From the NCBI RefSeq assembly GCF_001601815.1, contig NZ_LUKG01000030.1:1-39402 (forward strand): a DNA stretch of 39,402 bases, in the 5' to 3' direction. Below, one piece after another: positions 30,613-39,402 of the stretch (position 1 is its first letter; every line of letters starts with the position of its first letter). Source of the DNA: Flavihumibacter sp. CACIAM 22H1 (GTDB lineage Bacteria > Bacteroidota > Bacteroidia > Chitinophagales > Chitinophagaceae). The notes beneath the pieces are model-generated. The model was given only the letters and a program-made list of their open reading frames with translations. It made no database searches and was not told the origin of the DNA. Position numbers and translations under genes: made by a program.

Positions 30613-32495
30613 TGGAAACAATCACCTACAGTATCCGGTCTTTTATACTATTTTACCTGTTCCTCCTGCTCAACAAATTGATTTTCTTTTGTATAAATTA
30701 TGCGTCTTTTTCACTGGACAGGCTTTCCGATGGTTTTTCCATAATAGCTGGTAGTTTCTATTACGATTTCTGGGTCCTGTTTTTTTTCTGGTTATTAAAC
30801 TGGGCAGTCCGATTAATTAAAAATAGCCACCCAACTGGCAAAGCAGGCAAAATAGCAGAGCTATTAATGGTATTGGTAGTATTTGGATATATCCTGTTTT
30901 CCGTGTCCGGCGCATTGTTCTACAAGTTTAACTTTGAGTTGCCCTCAAATCGGACCCTTTCCATTATGTGGGATAACCGGCATTTTACAGGGGTTTATCT
31001 ACGCCAGTATAGTGGGTATTTGCTGGGCTTATTGCTGGCACTGGCTACCGTAATCTATTTTATTTTCAGGAAGAAAAGCCATACCCAGGCAGCTAAGCAA
31101 CAGGTAGTTTTAAAGCGTAAAACCCTAGTAATTTCGGTTCTGCTGTTCTTCTTAACGGGCGTATATTTAACCAGGGAAAAAATAGGGAGTGGTTGGCTTT
31201 CTCCTAATAGTTCTTTCCGTTTTGTAAAGCCCAGGTATTATAATTTAGTCATCAACCCTTTCTTTAATTTCGGGTATTCTTACCTGAAGCAACTGAATAC
31301 TTCCGACCTTTTTATTGACCTGTTAGAAACCGAACTGCCTCCTGTGGAGCAACCTGTTTCCGGAAGCAAGGAAGATACCTGGAAGGGCTTTGGACAGTTC
31401 CGGGGAAAAAATATTTTCCTGCTGATTATTGAAAGTGCATCGGCTGAGAATTTTGATGAAAGTTCACCCAGCAAATTCGAGATGCCTTTTTTTGATTCAC
31501 TTAAAAACCATAGTTTATTTTTTTCAAACGCATATGCCAACGGCTACCTGTCGAGCGAAGGAGTAAAAGCCATTTACCTGGGTATCGGCAATCATATAAT
31601 GGAAAAAAGGGTTAAACATCCTTATATCAAAGACCGGCTTTACCTCGCCAATCTGTTGTCCGGCGCAGGATATACCAGTAGTTTTTTTTACAGCAACGAC
31701 AGTTATGCGGCAGATTACTGGAAAGCGGTTGGGTATGCCGGTGTCCGGAATTATTATACTACGCCCCTTCTGGATCCGGCATATAAACATCTGCCGGAAC
31801 AGGAACTGCCCGATCATGTATTCTTTCCCCTGGTTGCTGAAAAAATGAACAGCTTTGAAGAGCCCTTTTTTTCAGGTATCTCCAATGTTTCTACCCATAA
31901 TCCTTATACCCGCTTTCCCGGTTATGAACAATACAAAAATAAAGCGCTCCCCTTTTCTCAGGCTGCATCCATGAGGTATCTGGATGATGTTCTACGTGAT
32001 TTTTTTCACCGTATTCAAGCAAATACCTGGTTTAAGAATACCATTTTTCTGTTTGTAGGGGATCACTATTCAAGAGCAGAAGATCTGCTGAACCGGTCTG
32101 ACTGGGGATTACTACAAATTCCCCTCATGATATATGCACCCGGAGAAAATCTTATCGGAAAAGCGGATTACCCCGTACAACAAGCCGATATTCCGTCTAC
32201 TATTCTGGAAATGGTGGGCATACCTGATGCCTTTACCCCGGCCGGCCGCAATATTATAGGACCTGTTACCAGCCAACGGCAAATTCTGACCAGAAAAGGA
32301 AATCTGCTCTTATTTGCCAATGATTCTTTATTTCTCTCCTACGACATGCTCCAACGCAGGCCGGTTGGTTGCTGGAATTATCGGAAAGATCCTGGATTGA
32401 AAAGCGAAATAACGCCGCCTGCTTTGTTCATAAAAGATTTCTTTACCTACCTGGGAGGCCTGAAACAGGTATACCGTCCACTAACCGGTAATTAG
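30612..32495 (+). CDS. LTA synthase-like membrane protein (alkaline phosphatase fold)
   Basis: The 627-residue protein has five predicted N-terminal membrane helices in residues 1-185 and a periplasmic catalytic domain (about 265-590) of the LtaS/sulfatase type. Seen are LLIIESASAENFD (metal-binding Glu), ANGYLSSEGVKAIYLGI with probable nucleophile Ser314 at the Thr300 position of S. aureus LtaS, NVSTHNPYTRFPGY, and FLFVGDHYSRAEDLL (metal Asp-His). Gram-negative members move phosphoglycerol or phosphoethanolamine onto glycans or lipids; no lipoteichoic acid is expected here. Coupled to the two secreted proteins upstream. Its 3' end overlaps the convergent TetR gene by 4 bases. Confidence 0.88.
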   Translation: METITYSIRSFILFYLFLLLNKLIFFCINYASFSLDRLSDGFSIIAGSFYYDFWVLFFFWLLNWAVRLIKNSHPTGKAGKIAELLMVLVVFGYILFSVSGALFYKFNFELPSNRTLSIMWDNRHFTGVYLRQYSGYLLGLLLALATVIYFIFRKKSHTQAAKQQVVLKRKTLVISVLLFFLTGVYLTREKIGSGWLSPNSSFRFVKPRYYNLVINPFFNFGYSYLKQLNTSDLFIDLLETELPPVEQPVSGSKEDTWKGFGQFRGKNIFLLIIESASAENFDESSPSKFEMPFFDSLKNHSLFFSNAYANGYLSSEGVKAIYLGIGNHIMEKRVKHPYIKDRLYLANLLSGAGYTSSFFYSNDSYAADYWKAVGYAGVRNYYTTPLLDPAYKHLPEQELPDHVFFPLVAEKMNSFEEPFFSGISNVSTHNPYTRFPGYEQYKNKALPFSQAASMRYLDDVLRDFFHRIQANTWFKNTIFLFVGDHYSRAEDLLNRSDWGLLQIPLMIYAPGENLIGKADYPVQQADIPSTILEMVGIPDAFTPAGRNIIGPVTSQRQILTRKGNLLLFANDSLFLSYDMLQRRPVGCWNYRKDPGLKSEITPPALFIKDFFTYLGGLKQVYRPLTGN

Positions 32496-33109
32496 ATTTT
32501 TGTAGTAATGCCCATAAACAATGCGTCGGCAATAAAACCGAGATGGTCCTTGAATTTTTCCTGATCATTGCCAAGAAATAAACGGGATCCGATTCCTTTT
32601 AATGAAACATTGATCGCTTTTGCCCAGATATCAATTTCTTCATGACTGAGTTCCCTGATCTCGCCTCTTCTGATCCCGTACAATACCAAATCTTTGAGAA
32701 AAACTTCCATATAGGCATTTCGCTTTTCGGTGATATTCATGATCAGAAAAGGGTTTTCCATTAATTCTGCTTTAAAAACAGAATATTCCTGCTTATTGGA
32801 AATTAAGTGGGTAAATAAACTAACCACAAAAGAACGGAACCGATCCTGAACGGCTTCTTCCCGGTTCATAGTTTCCACTGCATTGCGGTGTTGGAAGTCC
32901 ATATCCTCCAAGGCCATGGCTTCAAAAATCTCCTCCTTGGTCTTAAAATAGTAGTAAAGCGAACTTTTGGAGCGGCCGATTTTTTTGGCAATATCCTCCA
33001 TCGTGGTTTTTTTGAATCCAAAATGGATAAACAATTCCCGCGCCCCGGTTAATATCTCTTTACGAACTGGATCTAATCCAACAGACGTTTCGCTTAGACT
33101 ATTTGACAT
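32492..33109 (-). CDS. TetR/AcrR family transcriptional regulator
   Basis: The 205-residue protein starts at ATG 33109; the longer frame upstream would read through its own promoter. The N-terminal helix-turn-helix (about 14-62) reads KEILTGARELFIHFGFKKTTMEDIAKKIGRSKSSLYYYFKTKEEIFEA, a standard TetR DNA-binding domain. The ligand domain (about 65-205) ends KDHLGFIADALFMGI. It is divergent from a second TetR gene and the efflux operon, and its 3' end overlaps the LTA synthase-like gene. It may control either neighbour or itself; no evidence decides. Confidence 0.93.
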   Translation of the reverse strand: MSNSLSETSVGLDPVRKEILTGARELFIHFGFKKTTMEDIAKKIGRSKSSLYYYFKTKEEIFEAMALEDMDFQHRNAVETMNREEAVQDRFRSFVVSLFTHLISNKQEYSVFKAELMENPFLIMNITEKRNAYMEVFLKDLVLYGIRRGEIRELSHEEIDIWAKAINVSLKGIGSRLFLGNDQEKFKDHLGFIADALFMGITTKI

Positions 33110-33133
33110 TTTCAGTCGATTTTTGTAAATATT

Positions 33134-33162
33134 CAAATTTACTACAATTCTTTTCGATCCAA
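33134..33162 (-). promoter_or_regulatory. Promoter of the minus-strand tetR gene
   Basis: TTG (33162-33160), 18 bases, TAAATTTG (33141-33134) on the minus strand. The leader is about 20 bases and contains ATCGACTGAAA next to the start codon, sharing the GACT core with half-sites near the other tetR gene. Confidence 0.55.
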
Positions 33163-33320
33163 CCATGAAAGCCGGATAAACACGATTGGAAAGCCTATCG
33201 TTTCTACTGTGCAATTTTCAATAAACTGAATTTCAACAATATACAAAATGTTAGGCGCCAGATTTAGCGGCTCGTAGCCAGGCTTGGAAGCAGGCTTTGA
33301 CATTTTCTTAACATTATAAT

Positions 33321-33388
33321 TTCGACTATTTTATCGTTTTAGTCAAATATTCATATAATTTTGACCCATAAACCAAATTAGTCGAAAA
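33321..33388 (+). promoter_or_regulatory. Candidate promoter and operator of the tetR-efflux operon
   Basis: TAATTTTG (33356-33363) matches TAnnTTTG, 28 bases before the ATG at 33392. Around it lie three AGTC-type half-sites: TTCGACTA (33321-33328), TTTAGTCAAA (33338-33347) and TTAGTCGAAAA (33378-33388). The first two form an imperfect inverted repeat covering the -33 region, where a bound TetR dimer would block polymerase. Confidence 0.45.
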
Positions 33389-33391
33389 TTC

Positions 33392-34024
33392 ATGCAACAA
33401 ACTATTTTGGACGCCGTACACCAGGTTTTCACTACACAGTGTATAAGCCGGTTTACCATGGATGACCTCTCGGCACAATTGGGAATTTCGAAAAAAACAC
33501 TGTACCGCTTTTATCCAAGTCGGCAGGAGTTGGTAGACCAGGTATGCAAACGAGTAGCGGATGATAATGAGGCAGCCATGCAACCTTGGGATGCCGACGG
33601 CATCAGCAATCTTAATAAGCTGGTCGGACTAATCTCCAATGTGGTGGTATTCTGCAAAACGATTAGCCCGGATTTTTTTACAGACCTCCGCCGCCACTAC
33701 CCTGTTCAGTATATAGAATTGAACCTGAAGCTGGAAGAAAGCTTGCGAAGCCGCATCCTCCGTTTGCTGGAAGACGGCATACAGGAAGGTGTTTTTCGGA
33801 ACAGCCTGCATCCTGCATTGGTCATCAGTATCTGGCAACAACACCTGCAAAAGGATTTTGAATATGCGGCCCAATTGGTGAATGATTATTCGAAAGATGA
33901 AGTATTCCGCCAGGCAGTTTACCTGTTTTTATACGGGATCATTGCGCCTGCCGCCATTCCTACGCTAGAGGCATTAATGCTTGAATTCAATTGGAAATCA
34001 CCTCTTACTATCAACGCTATTTAA
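33392..34024 (+). CDS. TetR-family regulator of the adjacent RND efflux operon
   Basis: The 210-residue protein has an N-terminal helix-turn-helix (about 3-50): ILDAVHQVFTTQCISRFTMDDLSAQLGISKKTLYRFYPSRQELVDQV, followed by a helical ligand domain. It lies 12 bases before the tolC-like gene, in the same direction, so it is probably cotranscribed with the pump and acts as its local repressor, the usual arrangement for such systems. The inducer is unknown. The start has no extended N-terminus, which is short but complete for the family. Confidence 0.93.
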   Translation: MQQTILDAVHQVFTTQCISRFTMDDLSAQLGISKKTLYRFYPSRQELVDQVCKRVADDNEAAMQPWDADGISNLNKLVGLISNVVVFCKTISPDFFTDLRRHYPVQYIELNLKLEESLRSRILRLLEDGIQEGVFRNSLHPALVISIWQQHLQKDFEYAAQLVNDYSKDEVFRQAVYLFLYGIIAPAAIPTLEALMLEFNWKSPLTINAI

Positions 34025-34036
34025 TAATAAACAACG

Positions 34037-35407
34037 ATGAAGACTAGAAAAAGCCGGTTCTCCACCCTTTTGTTAGCGGCACTGCTGTTGGCAGGTGCCG
34101 GTGCAGAAGCACAAACACCGGATCAACCATTAACCCTGTCCAATGCGCTAAAATATGCGCTGGAGCACCAAACCGACATCCGGAAAGCAAAACTCGACAT
34201 GGAAAATTCAAACTACCAGATCGAGGAAGTTAAATCCAGGGCACTGCCCCAAATAACCGGAACCGGCGGTTTAACCTACAATCCAATCCTGCAGTTAAGC
34301 GCTGTACCAGGAGATTTAGCCGGGCAACCAGGCACCACCCTCCTAATTCCGTTCGGGCAAAAATGGATTGCCAGCTCGGTCATTTCTCTTTCGCAAAACA
34401 TATTTGACAAATCCGTATTTACCGGTTTAAAAGCTGCAAAAACCACCCGGGAATATTACCAGGTACTGGGAAAATTGACCGACGAGCAGGTAATTGAACA
34501 AGTGGCTAATAACTATTACCAGTTACTGGTGCAGCGGCAAAAACTTGCGGTTATTGACAGTACCATTGTTAATTCCACCAAGGTGCTGGACGTAATTAGC
34601 GGCTTGTATAAAAACGGACTGGCAAAAAAAATTGATGTAGACCGTACCCGGGTAAATATTTCTAACCTGCAGGCGCAACGGCAACAAGTACTGAATGCGG
34701 TACAGATCCAGGAAAATACCCTCAAATTTTTTATGGGAATGAAAATCAGTGAACCCATTCAGGTGCCCGCAGCATCTTTCGAAGCTATTCAACCGAATGC
34801 AGCCATACTGTCAGAAACCCCGGTGGTAACCAATATGACCGATTATCAATTGTTAAAAACACAGGAAAAACTCCTGCATTTTCAGAAAGAAAGTATGAAG
34901 GCGGCTGCTTTTCCTACCCTCAGCCTGAATGGAAATTATGGTTACCAGGGTTTGGGGAATACGTTCCCAATCGGAAAAGGGCCTTCGCAAAATATAAACT
35001 GGTTTGATTATGCGAATGTGGGACTGACCTTACGTATTCCTATTTTTACCGGCTTTGGAAATCGCGCACGGATTCGCCAGGCAGATATTGAAGTAAAGAA
35101 AATCCAGGAAGACCTTAACAAGCAGGAACTATCGCTCCACCTTGCTTATGAAAACGCAAAAGCGCAACTCGTGAATGCGCTTACCACTTTGCGCAACCAA
35201 CAGGAGAACGTGGAACTTGCGAAAGAAGTCTATTTCAATACCAGGAACAATTATGATCAGGGCCTTGCACCGCTCACTGATTTACTGGATGCCGAAAACT
35301 CGCTCACCACCGCACAAAATAACTACTCAACCGCCCTGCTGGACTACCGCCTTGCTGAAATCCAGGTTATTAAAACACAGGGAAAACTCACCACACTTTT
35401 AAACTAA
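34037..35407 (+). CDS. TolC-family outer membrane efflux protein
   Basis: The 456-residue protein has a signal peptide (to AEAQTPDQ, about residue 25) and the two-fold repeat of the outer membrane efflux family. The first half is LTLSNALKYALEHQTDIRKAKLDMENSNYQIEEVKSRALPQITGTGGL, and the second includes FPTLSLNGNYGYQG, VGLTLRIPIFTGFGNRARIRQADIEV and NNYDQGLAPLTDLLDAENSLTTAQNNY. It forms the trimeric channel of a tripartite pump with the next two genes (5 and 10 bases apart). There is no lipobox Cys, unlike the CusC type. Confidence 0.95.
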   Translation: MKTRKSRFSTLLLAALLLAGAGAEAQTPDQPLTLSNALKYALEHQTDIRKAKLDMENSNYQIEEVKSRALPQITGTGGLTYNPILQLSAVPGDLAGQPGTTLLIPFGQKWIASSVISLSQNIFDKSVFTGLKAAKTTREYYQVLGKLTDEQVIEQVANNYYQLLVQRQKLAVIDSTIVNSTKVLDVISGLYKNGLAKKIDVDRTRVNISNLQAQRQQVLNAVQIQENTLKFFMGMKISEPIQVPAASFEAIQPNAAILSETPVVTNMTDYQLLKTQEKLLHFQKESMKAAAFPTLSLNGNYGYQGLGNTFPIGKGPSQNINWFDYANVGLTLRIPIFTGFGNRARIRQADIEVKKIQEDLNKQELSLHLAYENAKAQLVNALTTLRNQQENVELAKEVYFNTRNNYDQGLAPLTDLLDAENSLTTAQNNYSTALLDYRLAEIQVIKTQGKLTTLLN

Positions 35408-35412
35408 TTGTA

Positions 35413-36480
35413 ATGAATAAGCTAGTAAAAATCCTCTTAACAATAGGCCTTGTAGGAGGCGCCCTGTTTGCCATTATTGCAGTTTTAAAAAAGAACAAAG
35501 CAACAGCCGCTGCAAAGACAGAAATTGTAGCACAGAAAAACAGTACCGTATCGGTTCGGGTTGATACCATACATAAATCAAGTCCCGACATTTCTGTAGT
35601 AGCCAATGGAAATTTTGAACCGTTTCAGGAACTATCCTTTTCGGCAGAAAAAGCCGGACGGGTTGTAAATGTGTTGGTAAAAGAAGGAGATTTTGTACAA
35701 AAGGGGCAGGTACTGGCCACCATCCGGGTAGATCAGTTAAACGTAGATCTACAAACGGCAACAGCCAATTATCAAAATGCACAGACCGACCTTACCCGGT
35801 ATGAAAATGCATTTCGTACAGGAGGCGTTACCCAACAACAACTGGATCAGGCAAGATTGAACCTGGCCAATGCCAAAGCAAGGCTACAACAATCGAACAT
35901 TAATTTAGGCGATGCCACTATACGCGCCAGTATAAGCGGTATTATCAATACCCGCAAAATTGAACCAGGTTCGGTGGTGGCACCCGGAACCCCCTTGTTC
36001 GACATTGTGAACATTTCAAAACTAAAATTGAAAGTGAACGTAAACGAAGCACAGGTAGCCCAACTGGCCATTGGCAAACCGGTAAAGATCAAAGCCAGTG
36101 TATTTCCAGACAAATCATTCGCGGGCAAGGTATCTTTTATTGCGGCCAAAGCCGATGCTGCTTTGAATTTTCCGGTAGAAATTGATGTATTGTCCAATCC
36201 GGGTAACCTGCTGAAAGCCGGTATGTATGGTACCGCGGAATTTGATTTTGCACAACAACAGCCCATTGTTCTGGTTCCGCGTGCCGCTTTTATCGGAAGC
36301 GTTAACAGCAATGAATTGTTTATTGTGAGGAATAACAAAGCCGAACTGGTTCAGGTAACTAGTGGCCGTGTGCTGGGCAACCATGTAGAGGTATTGGAAG
36401 GCATCCAGGAAGGAGAGCTGATCATTACCAGTGGACAGATCAACCTAACCAACGGAACCGACGTAACCATTATTCCTTAA
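35413..36480 (+). CDS. RND efflux membrane fusion protein (HlyD/AcrA family)
   Basis: The 355-residue adaptor has an N-terminal membrane anchor (about 5-25, ILLTIGLVGGALFAIIAVL) instead of a lipobox. A lipoyl-like half follows (GNFEPFQELSFSAEKAGRVVNVLVKEGDFVQKGQVLATI), then a helical hairpin (about 115-160), the second lipoyl half (TIRASISGIINTRKIEPGSVVAPGTPLFDIV), a beta-barrel domain, and a membrane-proximal domain (VEVLEGIQEGELIITSGQINLTNGTDVTI). It links the pump to the TolC-like channel. Confidence 0.95.
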   Translation: MNKLVKILLTIGLVGGALFAIIAVLKKNKATAAAKTEIVAQKNSTVSVRVDTIHKSSPDISVVANGNFEPFQELSFSAEKAGRVVNVLVKEGDFVQKGQVLATIRVDQLNVDLQTATANYQNAQTDLTRYENAFRTGGVTQQQLDQARLNLANAKARLQQSNINLGDATIRASISGIINTRKIEPGSVVAPGTPLFDIVNISKLKLKVNVNEAQVAQLAIGKPVKIKASVFPDKSFAGKVSFIAAKADAALNFPVEIDVLSNPGNLLKAGMYGTAEFDFAQQQPIVLVPRAAFIGSVNSNELFIVRNNKAELVQVTSGRVLGNHVEVLEGIQEGELIITSGQINLTNGTDVTIIP

Positions 36481-36490
36481 AATCAGCTAC

Positions 36491-39402
36491 ATGAAACTTG
36501 CAGAATTATCCATAAAAAGACCCTCGCTGGTAATTGTATTATTTACCATACTTACACTGGGGGGTCTGTTCAGCTATACCCAACTGGGTTATGAACTGAT
36601 TCCAAAATTTGAAACCAATGCCATAACGGTATCAACTATCTATCCGGGTGCTTCGCCCAGTGAAGTGGAAAACACTGTTACCAAAAAAGTAGAAGATGCC
36701 GTTGCATCACTGGAAAACATTAAAAAGCTCGAATCCAAATCACTCGAAAATGTATCGCTGGTAACCATTACCCTAACCAGTAATGCAGATGCCGATTATG
36801 CATTAAATGATGCACAACGGAAAATAAATGCCGTATTAAAGGATCTGCCGGAGGATGTGGATCCCCCCTCCCTAACCAAATTTTCGCTAAGTGATTTACC
36901 GATAATGACCCTGGCCGCATCCGCAAAATTAGATGAATCTGATTTTTTTGACCTGATCGACAAACGAATAAGCCCGGTTTTATCAAGGGTAAACGGTGTA
37001 GCACAGGTGAATCTGATCGGCGGACAGGAAAGGGAAATCCAGGTAAGCCTTGATCCGGATAAAATAAAAGGTTTTGGACTATCGGTTCCCCAGGTGCAAC
37101 AGGCCATCCTAAGTTCCAATCTCGATTTTCCAACCGGTAATGTACAAACGCGGGAACAGAGCATACTGGTTCGTTTATCCGGAAAATACAAAACAGTAGA
37201 AGAGCTCCGGAACCTGGTGGTTTTATCCAATAATGGGATCCAGGTTCGCCTGGCCGATGTGGCCGATGTACAGGATGGCCAGAAAGAAGTGGAAAAAATA
37301 GCCCGGGTAAACCAGGAAAATGCAATTACCATACAAATCATCAAACAATCGGATGCAAATGCCGTAGCGGTAAGTGAAGAAGTACAGAAACAGCTTCAAC
37401 GGCTGGAGCAGGATTACCAATCCGCCAGCCTGAAACTTACCATTGCCAATGACAGTACCGAATTTACGCTGGAGGCGGCCGATTCGGTAGTACACGATTT
37501 ACTGCTGGCGGTTGTATTAGTGGCTTTTGTGATGTTGTTCTTCCTCCACAGCTTACGGAATGCGGTAATTGTAATGGTGTCCATCCCTGCCTCACTTATT
37601 GCTACTTTTATTGGAATGGCCCTGTTTGGTTACACCCTTAATCTCATGAGTTTACTGGGCCTTTCGCTGGTAGTAGGTATCCTCGTGGATGATGCCATTG
37701 TGGTGCTGGAGAATATTTACCGTCATATGGAAATGGGTAAAAACAGGGTTCGTGCAGCAATGGATGGTACCAAAGAAATCGGGTTTACAGTAACGGCCAT
37801 TACCCTTGTAATTGTAGTGGTATTTCTTCCGATTGCCTTAAGTACGGGCCTGGTATCCAATATCATTAAACAGTTTTGTGTAACCGTAATTATTTCGACC
37901 CTTTTATCCCTGCTTTCTTCGTTTACCATTGTACCCTGGTTATCATCCCGCTTCGGAAAACTGGAACACCTTACTGGTAAAACCATATTTGGTCGTATCA
38001 TCCTGGCATTTGAAAGCGGGTTGGATAAATTTACCCATTGGATCTCCGGCATTCTTACCTGGAGCCTGCGGCATAAGCGCATTACACTCGGTATTGTACT
38101 GGCTTTGTTTTTCGGGTCATTTTACATAGTTGGTGCCGGCTATGTAGGGTCTGAATTCTTTTCCAAGAGCGATCGGGGCGAATTCCTGGTTCAATTGGAA
38201 TTACCCAAAGATGCGGCTATTGAACAAACCAATCAATTGACACAAAAAGCAGAAAACTATCTTAGAAATAAACCGGAAATTATTGACCTCATTACAACAG
38301 TAGGCCAAACAAGCGAAGGATTAGGCGCTTCACAAAGCACCGCTTATAAAGCTGAAATAAAAGTAAAACTGGTTCCTAAACAACTACGCGCCGACGACAG
38401 TTATGTGTACGCGGCAAAAATTAAACGGGAACTGGAAACAAAGCTGGTGGGTGCTAAAATAAAAACGACCCCTATAGGTATGCTGGGTACTGCCGACCAG
38501 GCGCCGCTTGCGCTGGTTATTACCGCTTCTGACCTGGACAGTGCCATGGTATTTGCAGAACAAGCGCATGCTTTATTGAAAAAAATTCCAGGTGCAACCG
38601 AAACCAAACTAACGGTTGAATCCGGAAACCCGGAAATCAATGTGCAGGTAGATCGGGATAAGATGGCTGCATTGGGATTGAATATGCAAACCGTCGGTTT
38701 AACCATGCAAACTGCCTTTAATGGCAATACGGACGGCAAATTCAGAGCCGGAGAATATGAATACGATATCAATATCCGTTACGGAAGCTTTTCAAGGTCG
38801 AATATCCAGGATGTACGTAACCTTGAGTTTGTAAACAACCAGGGGCAAATGATTAAGCTGTCTCAGTTTGCTACAATTGCGGAAGCATCGGGCCCCAGCC
38901 AGCTGGAACGCAGGGATAAAAGCCCATCCGTAACTGTACAGGGGCAAACAGTTGGTCGTCCTACCGGTACAGTGGCTACTGAATGGGAAGCTGCTTTTTC
39001 CCAACTACGCAAACCTACCGGTGTTAACTATCTGTGGGGAGGTGATATGGAGAACCAAAGTGAAGGATTCGGAACACTGGGTATTGCCCTGCTGGCAGCT
39101 ATTCTGCTGGTATACCTGGTAATGGTTACGCTCTACGACAGTTTTGTGTATCCTTTTGTGGTGTTGTTTTCGGTACCACTTTCCTTCATAGGCGCTTTCC
39201 TGGCGTTGGGATTAACCAATAATTCGCTCAATATTTTCACTATCCTGGGAATTATTATGCTCATAGGCTTGGTTTGTAAAAACGCTATTATGATCGTGGA
39301 CTTTGCCAATCACCGGAAAGCGGAGGGGGAGTCTACGTTTCAGGCATTGATACAGGCCAACCATGCCCGGTTAAGGCCCATTCTGATGACCACTATTGCC
39401 AT
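36491..39402 (+). CDS. RND efflux pump inner-membrane transporter, AcrB family, 3' end beyond window
   Basis: About 970 residues are seen from ATG 36491 to the window edge; full members have about 1030-1050. It begins MKLAELSIKRPSLVIVLF, with the porter-domain signature IYPGASPSEVENTVTKKVEDAV. Helix 4 has LVVGILVDDAIVVLENIYRHME, with the two Asp of proton relay (AcrB Asp407/408), and helix 10 has LVCKNAIMIVDFA (Lys940). HARLRPILMTT supplies Arg971 and Thr978 equivalents. The proton path is therefore complete. The sequence fits the multidrug (HAE1) rather than the heavy metal class. Third structural gene of the operon led by the TetR gene. Confidence 0.96.
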   Translation, partial: MKLAELSIKRPSLVIVLFTILTLGGLFSYTQLGYELIPKFETNAITVSTIYPGASPSEVENTVTKKVEDAVASLENIKKLESKSLENVSLVTITLTSNADADYALNDAQRKINAVLKDLPEDVDPPSLTKFSLSDLPIMTLAASAKLDESDFFDLIDKRISPVLSRVNGVAQVNLIGGQEREIQVSLDPDKIKGFGLSVPQVQQAILSSNLDFPTGNVQTREQSILVRLSGKYKTVEELRNLVVLSNNGIQVRLADVADVQDGQKEVEKIARVNQENAITIQIIKQSDANAVAVSEEVQKQLQRLEQDYQSASLKLTIANDSTEFTLEAADSVVHDLLLAVVLVAFVMLFFLHSLRNAVIVMVSIPASLIATFIGMALFGYTLNLMSLLGLSLVVGILVDDAIVVLENIYRHMEMGKNRVRAAMDGTKEIGFTVTAITLVIVVVFLPIALSTGLVSNIIKQFCVTVIISTLLSLLSSFTIVPWLSSRFGKLEHLTGKTIFGRIILAFESGLDKFTHWISGILTWSLRHKRITLGIVLALFFGSFYIVGAGYVGSEFFSKSDRGEFLVQLELPKDAAIEQTNQLTQKAENYLRNKPEIIDLITTVGQTSEGLGASQSTAYKAEIKVKLVPKQLRADDSYVYAAKIKRELETKLVGAKIKTTPIGMLGTADQAPLALVITASDLDSAMVFAEQAHALLKKIPGATETKLTVESGNPEINVQVDRDKMAALGLNMQTVGLTMQTAFNGNTDGKFRAGEYEYDINIRYGSFSRSNIQDVRNLEFVNNQGQMIKLSQFATIAEASGPSQLERRDKSPSVTVQGQTVGRPTGTVATEWEAAFSQLRKPTGVNYLWGGDMENQSEGFGTLGIALLAAILLVYLVMVTLYDSFVYPFVVLFSVPLSFIGAFLALGLTNNSLNIFTILGIIMLIGLVCKNAIMIVDFANHRKAEGESTFQALIQANHARLRPILMTTIA

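Noticed and set aside
33110-33214. Upstream extension of the minus-strand TetR protein
   Set aside because: It would include its own promoter (33134-33162), and the family start fits ATG 33109.
36768-37344. Two long overlapping minus-strand reading frames of about 185 residues within the RND pump gene
   Set aside because: They are opposite-strand shadows of a strongly conserved transporter gene and show no family motif or start context.

Overview
The window comes from a chromosome of a member of the Bacteroidota, most likely family Chitinophagaceae. Evidence for this is the Bacteroidota-type promoter pattern (TTG, 18-20 bases, TAnnTTTG) upstream of many genes, weak ribosome binding sites, a type IX secretion (T9SS) sorting domain on a giant secreted protease, and families typical of the phylum: BT_3928-type DoxX, DUF1599, a DUF6089-like barrel, a two-domain FKBP lipoprotein and a short arginine decarboxylase-like enzyme. 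The placement is inferred from protein character, not from a search. I see no tRNA, rRNA, CRISPR array, insertion sequence or phage gene. This is a core-genome stretch with a few lineage-specific insertions.

Layout. 1-1897: 5' part of gyrA (minus). 2106-4337: a GYF-domain membrane protein converging on a secreted, degenerate EreA/ChaN-like protein. 4384-8439: a six-gene minus-strand run, pdhA, TPR anchor protein, ribH, lutA-like, EVE-domain gene and sirtuin, from one good promoter at 8460-8488. 8519-10232: recF and a dciA-like DUF721 gene on the plus strand, separated by 346 bases that hold a probable structured non-coding RNA on the minus strand, with a consensus promoter and an intrinsic terminator. 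10256-13015: DUF1599, DoxX/BT_3928 and oligopeptide-type ABC permease (minus). 13047-13871: folP. 13949-15871: nrnA-like DHH phosphoesterase and FKBP lipoprotein (minus). 15930-16352: ndk. 16418-18178: beta-barrel protein and TraB/GumN protein (minus). 18380-19774: arginine decarboxylase-like enzyme.

19908-28562 is the translation locus thrS-infC / rpmI-rplT. It is split by a 5.27-kb gene for a T9SS-exported subtilisin-like protease. infC ends in an intrinsic terminator, and rpmI-rplT has its own promoter and a roughly 105-base folded leader.

28706-32495 is a translationally coupled three-gene cassette: two tandem paralogous secreted proteins of unknown function, then an LTA-synthase-like membrane phosphatase/sulfatase-fold protein. 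It is my best candidate for an undescribed system. 32492-39402 holds two divergent TetR-family regulators and an RND efflux operon (TolC-like, membrane fusion protein, and an AcrB-like pump cut by the window edge).
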